From an uncultured Alphaproteobacteria bacterium (lineage in GTDB: Bacteria > Pseudomonadota > Alphaproteobacteria > Micropepsales > Micropepsaceae), in the NCBI GenBank assembly GCA_903857685.1, contig CAIOFO010000120.1, positions 1-54,942 of the forward strand: DNA of 54,942 nucleotides, written 5' to 3'. Shown piece after piece: positions 19,765 to 28,118 of the stretch. The notes beneath the pieces were generated by a model, which ran no database searches, had not been told where the DNA came from, and saw only the letters and a program-made list of their open reading frames with translations. How positions within the stretch are numbered: position 1 is the first letter of the stretch; the number at the start of each line of letters is the position of its first letter. The translations under genes and the position numbers were made by a program.

Positions 19765-20919
19765 CTACGCGGTCGCCCGCGTAACGGCGTCCACCACGCG
19801 GCTGACATCTTCCTCGGACATGGCCGGGAACATCGGCAAGGTCAGTATCTGCTTTGAAGTGCGCTCCGCCACCGGGCAAAGGCCCGGGGCATAGCCGCGG
19901 GCGCGATAATAGGAATGCGAATAGACCGGCGCGTAATGCACATTGGCGCCGATGCCCTCGGCCCTGAGCGCGGCAAAGACCCGGTCGCGGTCCAGGCTGG
20001 CAGCCAGCCGCACCACATAGATGTGATAGGCGTTGCTGCGGTCGGAATGCGTATAGAGCGGCGCCACCTGCGGCAGCCGGGCAAAGGCGCGGTCGTAAAA
20101 GCGGGCGATTTTCTGCCGCGTCGTCACCCAACCATCCAGGCGCGGCAACTGTGCCATGCCCAGGGCGCACTGCACATCCGGCAGACGGTAATTGTAGCCC
20201 AGTTCGGCCATGTCATAGGCATAAGAGCCTTTGGCCTCGCGCGAGCGATGATCACTGTCGATGCCGTGATTGCGGAAGCGGCGCATATGCGCGGCCATTT
20301 CCGCATCGTCGGTGGTGCACATGCCGCCCTCGCAGGTGGTCATGTGCTTGACGGGATGAAAGGAGAAACAGGAAATATCGCCCAGAGTGCCGACCTTGCG
20401 GTCCCGGTAAATCGCGCCGGGGGCATGGCAGGAATCCGCAATCAGCCGGATGCCGCGGCTGCGCGCGATCTGGCGCAAGGCGTCGTAATCCGCGGGCTGG
20501 CCGGCATAGTCCACCGCCACGATGGCGCGCGTGCGCGGCGAGATGCGCTGCTTCACCGATGCCGGATCGATCAGCAGCGTGTCTTCCTCGACATCGGCGA
20601 AAACCGGGGTGGCGCCTTCGTAAATGGCGGCATTGGCGGAGGCGGCGAATGTCAGCGCCGGCACGATCACTTCATCGCCGGTGCGCACGCCGATGGCGCG
20701 CATCGCGGCATGCAGGGCGGCGGTGCCGGAATTGACCGCGACACCCTCGGCCGCGCCGCAATGCTGCGCGAAAGCCTGTTCGAATTGGGAAACGCGCGGG
20801 CCCGTGGTCAGCCAGCCCGAAACCAGGGCCTCGACCACCGCCTTGATGTCGGTATCGCCGATTTCCTGGCGGCCATAAGGCAGAAAGGGGATTGAGGCCG
20901 CGGCCTCGCGGTCAGGCAT
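19765..20919 (-). CDS. pseC: UDP-4-amino-4,6-dideoxy-N-acetyl-beta-L-altrosamine transaminase PseC
   Basis: PLP aminotransferase of the DegT/DnrJ/EryC1/StrS family (384 aa) acting on the PseB product in pseudaminic acid synthesis. Seen: the PseC-like opening FLPYGRQEIGDTDIKAVVEA followed by SGWLTTGP, and the PLP lysine Lys191 in FHPVKHMTTCEGG. The C-terminal NVHYAPVYSHSYYR is usual for sugar aminotransferases. The ATG at 20919 overlaps the pseB stop by 8 bp. Caulobacter FlmB is the closest functional reference I know, so flagellin glycosylation is a likely use. The later enzymes (PseH, G, I, F) are not in the window. Confidence 0.9.
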   Translation of the reverse strand: MPDREAAASIPFLPYGRQEIGDTDIKAVVEALVSGWLTTGPRVSQFEQAFAQHCGAAEGVAVNSGTAALHAAMRAIGVRTGDEVIVPALTFAASANAAIYEGATPVFADVEEDTLLIDPASVKQRISPRTRAIVAVDYAGQPADYDALRQIARSRGIRLIADSCHAPGAIYRDRKVGTLGDISCFSFHPVKHMTTCEGGMCTTDDAEMAAHMRRFRNHGIDSDHRSREAKGSYAYDMAELGYNYRLPDVQCALGMAQLPRLDGWVTTRQKIARFYDRAFARLPQVAPLYTHSDRSNAYHIYVVRLAASLDRDRVFAALRAEGIGANVHYAPVYSHSYYRARGYAPGLCPVAERTSKQILTLPMFPAMSEEDVSRVVDAVTRATA

Positions 20920-22012
20920 AGGCCATGGCCAGCAAGGTCTGAAGTCCCCGCACATCCAGTTTTTCCGGATTGCTGTCGCTGGAATAGCTGAAGCCTTCGG
21001 CCACCGGCCTGGCGCCGCGATGCAGATAGGCTTCGCGGGCGGCATGGGCAAAACTGGCCAGGATCACATAACGGTCGTCCAGTTCCACGGTGCAATGGGC
21101 GTCGTCGGCCGGGATCATGGTCTCATGCAGCTTCTCGCCCGGCCTGATACCGATGACATGCTGCTTGAGGGTGGGGCTGATCAGGGTGGCGACGTCGGGA
21201 ATTGTGGTGGAGGGGATCTTGGGCACATAGATCTCGCCACCGCGCATCATTTCCATGCTGGAGAGCACGAAATTGACGCCCTGGGTCAGGGTGATCCAGA
21301 AGCGGGTCATGCGCGCATCGGTGATCGGCAGGCTGTCGGCGCCGTCCGCGATCAGCTTGCGGAAGAAAGGCACCACCGAACCGCGCGAACCGAAGACATT
21401 GCCGTAGCGCACCACTGAAAAGCGCGTGCCCTCGGAGCCAGAAAGGTTGTTGCCGGCGACGAAAATCTTGTCCGAGGCCAGCTTGGAAGCGCCGTACAGG
21501 TTGACCGGATTGGCCGCCTTGTCGGTGGACAGCGCCACGACGCGCTTGACGCCGCAGCGGATGGCGGCGGTGACGATGTTTTCCGCCCCGAACACATTGG
21601 TGCGGATACATTCGAAGGGGTTGTATTCGGCGGTGGTCACCTGCTTCATGGCTGCGGCATGGACGACATAATCCACGTCGCGCAGCGCCAGATCGAGGCG
21701 ATCGCGGTCGCGGACATCGCCGATGAAATAGCGCAGGAAGGGATATTTCTCCTGGCTGAATTCCTGCTGCATCTCGAACTGCTTGAGTTCGTCGCGGCTG
21801 AAGATGATCAGGCGGCGCGGCTTGTACTGCGAGATGACCGTTTTGAGAAAATGCTTGCCGAAGGAACCAGTGCCGCCTGTCACCAGCACCGATTTGTCGT
21901 TCAGATCGAGCCAGGGCTGCGAAAAATCGCGCATCAGGACGGACGGCGCGGTTTGCTCGCGCGGCTGGTCCATCGGCGGGGCTTCTGCGATCGCTAGGGC
22001 GGATGGAGTCAT
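20912..22012 (-). CDS. pseB: UDP-N-acetylglucosamine 4,6-dehydratase (inverting) PseB
   Basis: SDR enzyme (366 aa) that dehydrates and C5-epimerises UDP-GlcNAc, the first step to pseudaminic acid. Seen: SVLVTGGTGSFGKHFL (NAD site), ALSTDKA, and Tyr173/Lys177 in YGASK. RYGNVFGSRGSVVPFF and ITDARMTRFWIT are PseB/FlaA1 markers. An extra N-terminal stretch of about 38 residues precedes the core; an internal Met (MRDFSQPW) is an alternative start, but AGGATT upstream of 22012 supports the long form. It forms an operon with pseC. It is equivalent to Caulobacter FlmA. Confidence 0.93.
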   Translation of the reverse strand: MTPSALAIAEAPPMDQPREQTAPSVLMRDFSQPWLDLNDKSVLVTGGTGSFGKHFLKTVISQYKPRRLIIFSRDELKQFEMQQEFSQEKYPFLRYFIGDVRDRDRLDLALRDVDYVVHAAAMKQVTTAEYNPFECIRTNVFGAENIVTAAIRCGVKRVVALSTDKAANPVNLYGASKLASDKIFVAGNNLSGSEGTRFSVVRYGNVFGSRGSVVPFFRKLIADGADSLPITDARMTRFWITLTQGVNFVLSSMEMMRGGEIYVPKIPSTTIPDVATLISPTLKQHVIGIRPGEKLHETMIPADDAHCTVELDDRYVILASFAHAAREAYLHRGARPVAEGFSYSSDSNPEKLDVRGLQTLLAMAYA

Positions 22013-22118
22013 AATCTGTTAATCCTGTTTATCTGGGCCAGTCTGAAGCCGAGTGCTGAAATTACTCTTAATGCCGGCGGTTGCTTTGACGTTTTAGCCC
22101 CTTGAACCGGGGAGCCAT

Positions 22119-22137
22119 CCGGGCCAAAAAGGCCCGG
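22119..22137. promoter_or_regulatory. GC hairpin just before the ugd ribosome site
   Basis: CCGGGCC (22119-22125), loop AAAAA, GGCCCGG (22131-22137). It sits five bases before AGGGTGAT, the ugd ribosome site. It is too short a distance from the start to act as a terminator for ugd. It could shape the leader, or mark the outer edge of the pseB promoter region. Confidence 0.4.
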
Positions 22138-22153
22138 CTTTCAGGGTGATTTG

Positions 22154-23461
22154 ATGCGGATCGCGATGATCGGTGCGGGCTATGTCGGCCTGGTATCCGG
22201 AGCCTGCTTGTCGGAATTCGGCCATGACGTGGTCTGCGTCGACAAGGACGCGGACAAGGTCAAAAGCCTGCGCCAGGGCAAAATCCCGATCTTCGAGCCC
22301 GGCCTGGACGAAGTCGTGGCCGCCAACGTCAAGGCCGGCCGCCTGACCTTCGAAACCGACCTGGCCGCGGCGGTGGCGGGCGCCGGCGCGGTGTTCATCG
22401 CCGTGGGCACGCCCAGCCGGCGCGGCGACGGCCATGCCGACCTGTCCTATGTATTTGCCGCCGCCGAGGAGATCGCCGCCGCCCTCACCGGCTATGCCGT
22501 GGTGGTCACCAAGTCCACCGTGCCGGTCGGCACCAGCCGCGAGGTGGAAGCGATCATCCGCAAGATGCGGCCCAAGGCCGATTTCGACATGGCGTCCAAC
22601 CCGGAGTTCCTGCGCGAAGGCTCCGCGATCGGGGATTTCCGCCGCCCCGACCGTGTGGTGGTGGGCTGCGACAGCGAAAAGGCCCGCGAAGTGATGCGGG
22701 AAGTCTATCGTCCGCTCTATCTGGGCGAGACGCCGATCCTGTTCACCAGCCGCGAAACCAGCGAGCTGATCAAATACGCCGCCAACGCCTTTCTCGCCAC
22801 CAAGATCACCTTCATCAACGAGATCGCCAATCTGTGCGAAAAGGTCGGCGCCGACGTCCAGGATGTGGCGCGCGGCATGGGGCTGGATGGCCGCATCGGC
22901 TCGAAATTCCTCCATACCGGACCCGGCTTCGGCGGCTCCTGCTTTCCCAAGGATACGCTGGCGCTGGTGCGCACGGCGCGCGAATTCGGCGCCCCCAACC
23001 GCATCGTCGAGGCGGTGATCGCCGTCAATGACGAACGCAAGGTGATGATGGCCAGGAAGATCGAGGCGGCGCTCGACGGCGTCCAGGGCAAGACCATCGC
23101 GGTGCTGGGCCTGACCTTCAAGCCCAACACCGACGACATGCGCGATGCTCCCAGCCTGGTGATCGTGCCCGCGCTGCAGGCTGCCGGCGCCATTATCCGC
23201 GCCTATGATCCCGAAGGCGGCGCCGAAGCGCGCAAGCACCTCAATGTCGAAATGTGCAAGGACGCCTATGACGCCATCAGCGGCGCCGACGGCGTGGTGA
23301 TCCTGACCGAATGGAACGAATTTCGCGCCCTGGATCTCGCCAAATTGAAGGCGGGGCTCAAGACGCCGTTGATGGTGGATCTGCGCAATATCTACCGCAC
23401 CGCCCACATGGTGCAGGCCGGCTTTCGCTATGTCAGCCTAGGGCGGCCCGAAGCCGGCTAG
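22154..23461 (+). CDS. ugd: UDP-glucose 6-dehydrogenase
   Basis: Oxidises UDP-glucose to UDP-glucuronate with two NAD+. I chose the ATG at 22154 (AGGGTGAT upstream) over the adjacent TTG at 22151; product 435 aa. Seen: the NAD motif MIGAGYVGLVSGACLSEFGH, VVVTKSTVPVGTS, ASNPEFLREGSAI and the catalytic Cys263 in GFGGSCFPKDT. GLTFKPNTDDMRDAPS lies in the C-terminal UDP-binding domain. Its product can feed the UDP-glucuronate 4-epimerase encoded at 26114-27088. The stop overlaps the convergent aminotransferase stop on CTAG. Confidence 0.95.
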   Translation: MRIAMIGAGYVGLVSGACLSEFGHDVVCVDKDADKVKSLRQGKIPIFEPGLDEVVAANVKAGRLTFETDLAAAVAGAGAVFIAVGTPSRRGDGHADLSYVFAAAEEIAAALTGYAVVVTKSTVPVGTSREVEAIIRKMRPKADFDMASNPEFLREGSAIGDFRRPDRVVVGCDSEKAREVMREVYRPLYLGETPILFTSRETSELIKYAANAFLATKITFINEIANLCEKVGADVQDVARGMGLDGRIGSKFLHTGPGFGGSCFPKDTLALVRTAREFGAPNRIVEAVIAVNDERKVMMARKIEAALDGVQGKTIAVLGLTFKPNTDDMRDAPSLVIVPALQAAGAIIRAYDPEGGAEARKHLNVEMCKDAYDAISGADGVVILTEWNEFRALDLAKLKAGLKTPLMVDLRNIYRTAHMVQAGFRYVSLGRPEAG

Positions 23462-24636
23462 GGCTTGCGGGTGGCGAGAAAGTCGCCCATCCGTCCCAGC
23501 GCCTTGCGGATATTGTCTGTCGAATTGGCATAGGACAGGCGCAGATAGCCTTCGCCCAGGATGCCGAAATCCGGGCCGCCGATCAAAGCGACGCCGGCTT
23601 CGTCGAGCAGGGCATTGGCCAGCTTCTTGGCTTTCCAGCCAGTCTGCTTGATGTTGGGAAAGGCATAGAAGGCCCCCTTGGGCACGATGCAGAAAACGCC
23701 CGGCAGCTGGTTGAGCAGTTCCACCACCACCCGGCGGCGTTTGTCGAACTCGGCCACCATCGCGCCGACCGCATCCTGCGGCCCGGTCAGCGCCGCCAGC
23801 CCGGCATACTGGGTGGGGGCATTGACGCAGGAATAGAGATTGACCGCCAGCTTGCGCGCCTGGTCGTAAAGCTTGCCGGGCCATATCGCATAGCCCAGCC
23901 GCCAGCCCGTCATGGCATAGGTCTTGGACCAGCCATTGAGCAGGATCAGGCGGTCGCGGATGGACGGATAGCCCAGAAGGCAGACATGCTTTTCGCCGTC
24001 ATAAAGCATCTGGTCGTAAATCTCGTCCGACATCACGGCGACATCGGGCCATTTCTCAAGACCCGCGACGAACTTGTCCACCTCGGCCTTGGGCGTGACG
24101 CCGCCGGTGGGATTGGCGGGGGAGTTGATGATGATCAGGCGGGTCTTCGCCGTGATCAAGGACAGCGTCTCCTCCGCCGAAAAGGCGAAACCATTGTCCT
24201 CGCGGACCGGAATCGGCACCGGCGTCGCGCCGGTGAACTCGATCATCGAACGGTAGATGGGAAAGCCCGGATCGGGATACAGGATCTCGACACCCGGTTC
24301 GCCGAACATCAGGATGGACATGAACATGGTGGGCTTGCCGCCCGGCATGATCATCACCTCGTCGGGTGACACGGTAATGCCAAAACGCTTGTGCAGATCG
24401 GCGGCCACCGCTTCGCGCAGCGGCAGGATGCCGGTCGCGGGGGTGTAGCCGTGATGGCCGTCCCGCAGCGCCTTGATCGCGGCCTCGACAATATGCTCCG
24501 GGGTACGGAAATCGGGCTGACCGATGCCCAGGCTGATGATGTCACGGCCCTGGGCAGCCAGGGCGGTGGCCCGCGCCAGCACGGCAAAGGCGTTCTCCTC
24601 CCCGATCCGGTCAAAGGCGGCGACGGTCTTCAGCAT
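23458..24636 (-). CDS. Class I PLP-dependent aminotransferase (aspartate/aromatic type)
   Basis: Amino-acid aminotransferase of fold type I (392 aa). Seen: IISLGIGQPDFRTPEHI, GYTPATGILPLREAVA, NSPANPTGG, SDEIYDQM and the PLP lysine Lys238 in WSKTYAMTGWRLGY. Start ATG at 24636 is favoured by AGGGAA about eight bases upstream; a longer 11-residue extension is possible. The preferred amino acid cannot be told from sequence alone. It interrupts the sugar genes and is oriented against them, so it is probably a housekeeping gene unrelated to the polysaccharide. Confidence 0.9.
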   Translation of the reverse strand: MLKTVAAFDRIGEENAFAVLARATALAAQGRDIISLGIGQPDFRTPEHIVEAAIKALRDGHHGYTPATGILPLREAVAADLHKRFGITVSPDEVMIMPGGKPTMFMSILMFGEPGVEILYPDPGFPIYRSMIEFTGATPVPIPVREDNGFAFSAEETLSLITAKTRLIIINSPANPTGGVTPKAEVDKFVAGLEKWPDVAVMSDEIYDQMLYDGEKHVCLLGYPSIRDRLILLNGWSKTYAMTGWRLGYAIWPGKLYDQARKLAVNLYSCVNAPTQYAGLAALTGPQDAVGAMVAEFDKRRRVVVELLNQLPGVFCIVPKGAFYAFPNIKQTGWKAKKLANALLDEAGVALIGGPDFGILGEGYLRLSYANSTDNIRKALGRMGDFLATRKP

Positions 24637-24787
24637 GGCGCTTCCCTGTTCTGCATTTTTTGTGGGCAAACCCTATAAAGCCATATGCCGGGCGAGACCA
24701 GCAGGGCCCCGGCGGACCCACGACGCCCGCGGTATTAACCCCCTGAAACCCGCGTTAACCAGCCTTCTCAGGGCTTTGGTAAGGGCT

Positions 24788-24822
24788 GGCACCGTAAGTT
24801 CCCAGCGAATTTTAACGGTGCC
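24788..24822. promoter_or_regulatory. Perfect 8-bp inverted repeat before the TviB-like gene
   Basis: GGCACCGT (24788-24795) and ACGGTGCC (24815-24822) are separated by 19 bases and end eight bases before the ATG at 24831. No obvious Shine-Dalgarno lies between them and the start, so the dyad may be a repressor site or may hide the start region in an RNA stem. Confidence 0.45.
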
Positions 24823-24830
24823 GGTCGTTC

Positions 24831-26105
24831 ATGCGTAAAATAGCGGTTCTAGGGCTTGGCTATGTCGGCCTGCCCGTGGCGGTGGCCTTTGCCGAGCATT
24901 TTCCCGGCACCATCGGCTTCGACATCGATACCCGCCGGGTTGCCTCGCTGACCGGGGGCGAGGACTGGACCGGCGAGGTCGGCGGCAACCGGCTGAAGGC
25001 CTCGGGACTGGTCGTCACCTCCGAACTGTCCCGGCTCAAGAATTGCGACACCTTCATCGTCTGTGTGCCGACGCCGATCCACAAGGACCGCCGCCCCAAT
25101 CTGGAGCCGCTGCGCTCCGCCTCCGAAAGCGTGGGGCAGATGATGCGCAAAGGCGCGCTGGTGATCTATGAATCCACCGTTTATCCCGGCGTCACCGAGG
25201 AATATTGCGGCCCGATCCTGGCCCGCGTTTCCGGCCTCAAGCAGGGACGCGATTTCAAGCTGGGCTATTCGCCAGAACGCATCAATCCCGGCGACAAGGA
25301 ACACAGCTTCGAGCGCATCCTGAAAGTCACCTCGGGCGAAGATGCGGCGACCGCCGAGGCGGTGGCCGAACTTTACGGCACGGTGGTGACGGCCGGCATT
25401 CACCGGGCTTCGTCCATCAAGGTCGCCGAAGCCGCCAAGGCGCTGGAAAACACCCAGCGCGACCTCAATATCGCGCTGATGAACGAGATGGCGATCATCT
25501 GCGACGCAATGCAGATTCCCACCCGCGACGTGATCGAAGCGGCGGCGACCAAATGGAATTTTCTCAAATTCACGCCCGGGCTGGTAGGCGGTCATTGCAT
25601 CGGGGTCGATCCCTATTATCTCACCTCCAAGGCGCAGGAGCTGGGCTACAATCCACAGGTGATCCTGGCCGGCCGCCGCATCAACGATTCCATGGGCAAT
25701 ATCATCGCCCGGCGGGTGGTGCGCTTCCTGGCCGCCGGCTCGCGCCCGATTCACCAGGCGAGGGTCGGCGTGCTGGGACTCACCTTCAAGGAAAATGTGC
25801 CCGACATCCGCAACAGCCGGGTGCCGGACATCCTGACCGAGCTCAAGACTTTCGGCATCAAGCCGGTCGCGCACGACCCCCTCGCCTCACCCGACGATAT
25901 CAGCCATGAATACGGGCTGGAGATGAGCCGGCTGCCGCAATTCAAGGAGCTGGACGCCCTGATCCTGGCGGTGCCGCACCGGCAATATCTGGAGAAACCC
26001 GCGAAACTGAACACCATGCTGCGTGACGGCGGCATCTTCGTGGATATCAAATCCGCCATTGACCCCAAGACGATACAGGGCAATCTTCGCTACTGGAGCT
26101 TGTAA
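24831..26105 (+). CDS. Nucleotide-sugar 6-dehydrogenase, TviB/WbpA type (UDP-N-acetylhexosamine)
   Basis: Predicted to oxidise a UDP-N-acetylhexosamine (UDP-GlcNAc or UDP-GalNAc) to its uronic acid (424 aa). Seen: IAVLGLGYVGLPVAVAFAEH (NAD site), YESTVYPGVTEEYC, GYSPERINPGDKEH, catalytic Cys256 in VGGHCIGVDPYYL and GLTFKENVPDIRNS. These phrases are those of the Vi-antigen TviB/VipA group and differ from the UDP-glucose enzyme at 22154-23461. Eight bases after its stop lies the UDP-glucuronate epimerase, so both are likely co-transcribed. The exact substrate is inferred. Confidence 0.88.
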   Translation: MRKIAVLGLGYVGLPVAVAFAEHFPGTIGFDIDTRRVASLTGGEDWTGEVGGNRLKASGLVVTSELSRLKNCDTFIVCVPTPIHKDRRPNLEPLRSASESVGQMMRKGALVIYESTVYPGVTEEYCGPILARVSGLKQGRDFKLGYSPERINPGDKEHSFERILKVTSGEDAATAEAVAELYGTVVTAGIHRASSIKVAEAAKALENTQRDLNIALMNEMAIICDAMQIPTRDVIEAAATKWNFLKFTPGLVGGHCIGVDPYYLTSKAQELGYNPQVILAGRRINDSMGNIIARRVVRFLAAGSRPIHQARVGVLGLTFKENVPDIRNSRVPDILTELKTFGIKPVAHDPLASPDDISHEYGLEMSRLPQFKELDALILAVPHRQYLEKPAKLNTMLRDGGIFVDIKSAIDPKTIQGNLRYWSL

Positions 26106-26113
26106 GGGTCCTT

Positions 26114-27088
26114 ATGGCGACGATACTTGTGACGGGCGCGGCCGGTTTCATCGGCTCCAGCGTTTCGCGCGCGCTGCTGGCGCGGGGCGATGACGTCATC
26201 GGCATCGACAATCTCAACAATTATTACGATGTGACGCTGAAAGAGGCGCGCCTGGCGCGCCTGATGGCGGAAAAACATTTCACATTCCACAAGCTCGATG
26301 TCGCCGACAAGGACGGCATTCTCAAGCTGGCGGAGTTATTTCCCGCCATCGGCGGCATTATTCATCTGGCGGCGCAGGCGGGCGTGCGCTATTCGCTGAC
26401 CGATCCCTACACCTACATTACCTCGAACGTGATGGGCCAGACGGTGATGCTGGAACTGGCGCGCAAGCTCAAGAACCTGAAGCATTTCGTCTATGCCAGT
26501 TCTTCCTCGGTCTATGGCGGCAACACCAAGCTTCCATTTTCCGTGGACGACCCGGTCGAGCAGCCCAATTCGCTCTATGCCGCCACCAAGCGCACCGACG
26601 AACTGTTCGGCTATACCTATGCGCATCTTTACGGCATCGCGGCGACAGGCCTGCGGTTTTTCACCGTCTATGGTCCTTGGGGGCGCCCCGACATGGCGGC
26701 TTTCATCTTTACCAAGGCGATCATCGCCGGAGAGCCGATCCGGGTGTTCAATCGCGGCGAGATGTGGCGCGACTTCACCTATATTGACGATATCGTGGAC
26801 GGCGTTGTGCGGGTGCTGGACCGGCCGGCAACCGGCGTGCCGCCGCACAAACTCTATAACCTTGGCAATCACCGTTCGGAAAAACTCACCGATTTCATTG
26901 CCGGGATCGAAGCCGCCCTGCAGCGCAAGGCCAAGGTAACATTGGAACCGATGCAGCCTGGCGATGTGGCGCGGACCTATGCCGACATAGACGCCAGCCG
27001 CCGCGACATCGGCTTTGAGCCCGCCACGCCAATCAGCGCCGGCATTCCAAAATTCATTGCCTGGTACAAGGAATATTACGGCGTCTAG
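26114..27088 (+). CDS. UDP-glucuronate 4-epimerase (CapI-like)
   Basis: Extended SDR epimerase (324 aa) that interconverts UDP-GlcA and UDP-GalA. Seen: ILVTGAAGFIGSSVSRALLA, the family phrase GIDNLNNYYDVTLKEARL, HLAAQAGVRYSLTDP, YASSSSVYGGNTKLPFS, LYAATKRTDEL (YxxxK) and LRFFTVYGPWGRPDMA. The ATG follows AAGGGTCCTT. It sits directly behind the TviB-like dehydrogenase and would take UDP-GlcA from Ugd, giving the locus two acidic sugar donors. Confidence 0.92.
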   Translation: MATILVTGAAGFIGSSVSRALLARGDDVIGIDNLNNYYDVTLKEARLARLMAEKHFTFHKLDVADKDGILKLAELFPAIGGIIHLAAQAGVRYSLTDPYTYITSNVMGQTVMLELARKLKNLKHFVYASSSSVYGGNTKLPFSVDDPVEQPNSLYAATKRTDELFGYTYAHLYGIAATGLRFFTVYGPWGRPDMAAFIFTKAIIAGEPIRVFNRGEMWRDFTYIDDIVDGVVRVLDRPATGVPPHKLYNLGNHRSEKLTDFIAGIEAALQRKAKVTLEPMQPGDVARTYADIDASRRDIGFEPATPISAGIPKFIAWYKEYYGV

Positions 27089-27097
27089 GCGCAGGCG

Positions 27098-28081
27098 CTA
27101 GCGATTGAAACGCTGTTCCCAGGCGATGGCCGAGGCGATGATTTCCTCGATGCCGTCATGCGCCGGTTTCCAGCCCAGCGCAGCCTTGATGCGGCTGGGA
27201 TCAGAGATCAGGGTTGGCGGATCCCCGGCGCGGCGATCGCTGATGCGCACCGGCAGCGGTTTGCCGGTGACCTTCTCGACGCCCCGCACCACCTCGCGCA
27301 CCGACATGCCTCTGCCATAGCCGCAATTGTAAGTGACGCTGGCGGCTCCGCCGCGCAGCGCGTCCAGCGCCAGCAGATGCGCCGCGGCCAGGTCGGTGAC
27401 ATGGATATAGTCCCGCACGCCGGTGCCGTCGGGCGTGGGATAATCGGTTCCGAAAATATCCAGCTGCGGCAACCGGCCCAGGGCCACCATCGCGGCGCGC
27501 TTGATCAGGTGGGTGGCATTGGGCGAGGACTGGCCGGTGCGGCCCTTCGGGTCGGCGCCCGCGACATTGAAATAGCGCAGCACCATGTGACGCAGGCCAT
27601 AGGCATGGCCGGCGTCCTCGAGCATCCATTCCGCCATCAGCTTGGAACGGGCATAGGGGCTGATCGGCGACTTTGCCGCCGCCTCCGCAAGCGGCTGCGG
27701 CGCGTCCGAGGCGTAGACCGTGGCGGTGGACGAGAATATGAACTGCTTCACGCCCGCTTCGACAACGGCCTGCATCAGGCTGCGGGTCTTCACGACATTG
27801 TTGTCGTAATAGGCCAGCGGATCGCGCACCGACTCCGGCACCACAATCGAGCCTGCGAAATGAATGACGGCGTCCACGCCATGTTCGGCGACGATTTTTT
27901 TCACCAGCCCTGCATCGGCGACATCGCCTTGCACGAAGATGGCGTCCTTGCCCACCTGCGCCTTCACGCCGGTGGAAAGATTGTCCAGCACAACGACCCT
28001 GTCGCCGCGATCCAGCAGGGCATAGACGGTGTGACTGCCGATATAACCGGCGCCGCCCGTCACCAGAACCACGTTGCTCAA
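27098..28081 (-). CDS. galE: UDP-glucose 4-epimerase GalE
   Basis: Interconverts UDP-Glc and UDP-Gal (327 aa). I set the start at TTG 28081 because GGAGGG lies eight bases upstream and the product then begins MSNVVLVTGGAGYIGSHT as in the family; longer versions lack a ribosome site. Seen: VLDNLSTG, HFAGSIVVPESV, SSTATVYASD, SPYARSK (YxxxK), RYFNVAGADP and GVRDYIHVTDLA. It follows cysNC by 37 bp on the same strand and is probably the last gene of that run. Confidence 0.93.
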   Translation of the reverse strand: MSNVVLVTGGAGYIGSHTVYALLDRGDRVVVLDNLSTGVKAQVGKDAIFVQGDVADAGLVKKIVAEHGVDAVIHFAGSIVVPESVRDPLAYYDNNVVKTRSLMQAVVEAGVKQFIFSSTATVYASDAPQPLAEAAAKSPISPYARSKLMAEWMLEDAGHAYGLRHMVLRYFNVAGADPKGRTGQSSPNATHLIKRAAMVALGRLPQLDIFGTDYPTPDGTGVRDYIHVTDLAAAHLLALDALRGGAASVTYNCGYGRGMSVREVVRGVEKVTGKPLPVRISDRRAGDPPTLISDPSRIKAALGWKPAHDGIEEIIASAIAWEQRFNR

Positions 28082-28118
28082 GCCAGTTTCCCTCCAGGCG
28101 ATCGTGGGTGCGAAGCGC

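Noticed and set aside
24736-24760. CtrA-like TTAAC pair before the TviB-like gene
   Set aside because: The spacing between the two TTAAC is 11 bases or more, not the TTAA-N7-TTAA arrangement.
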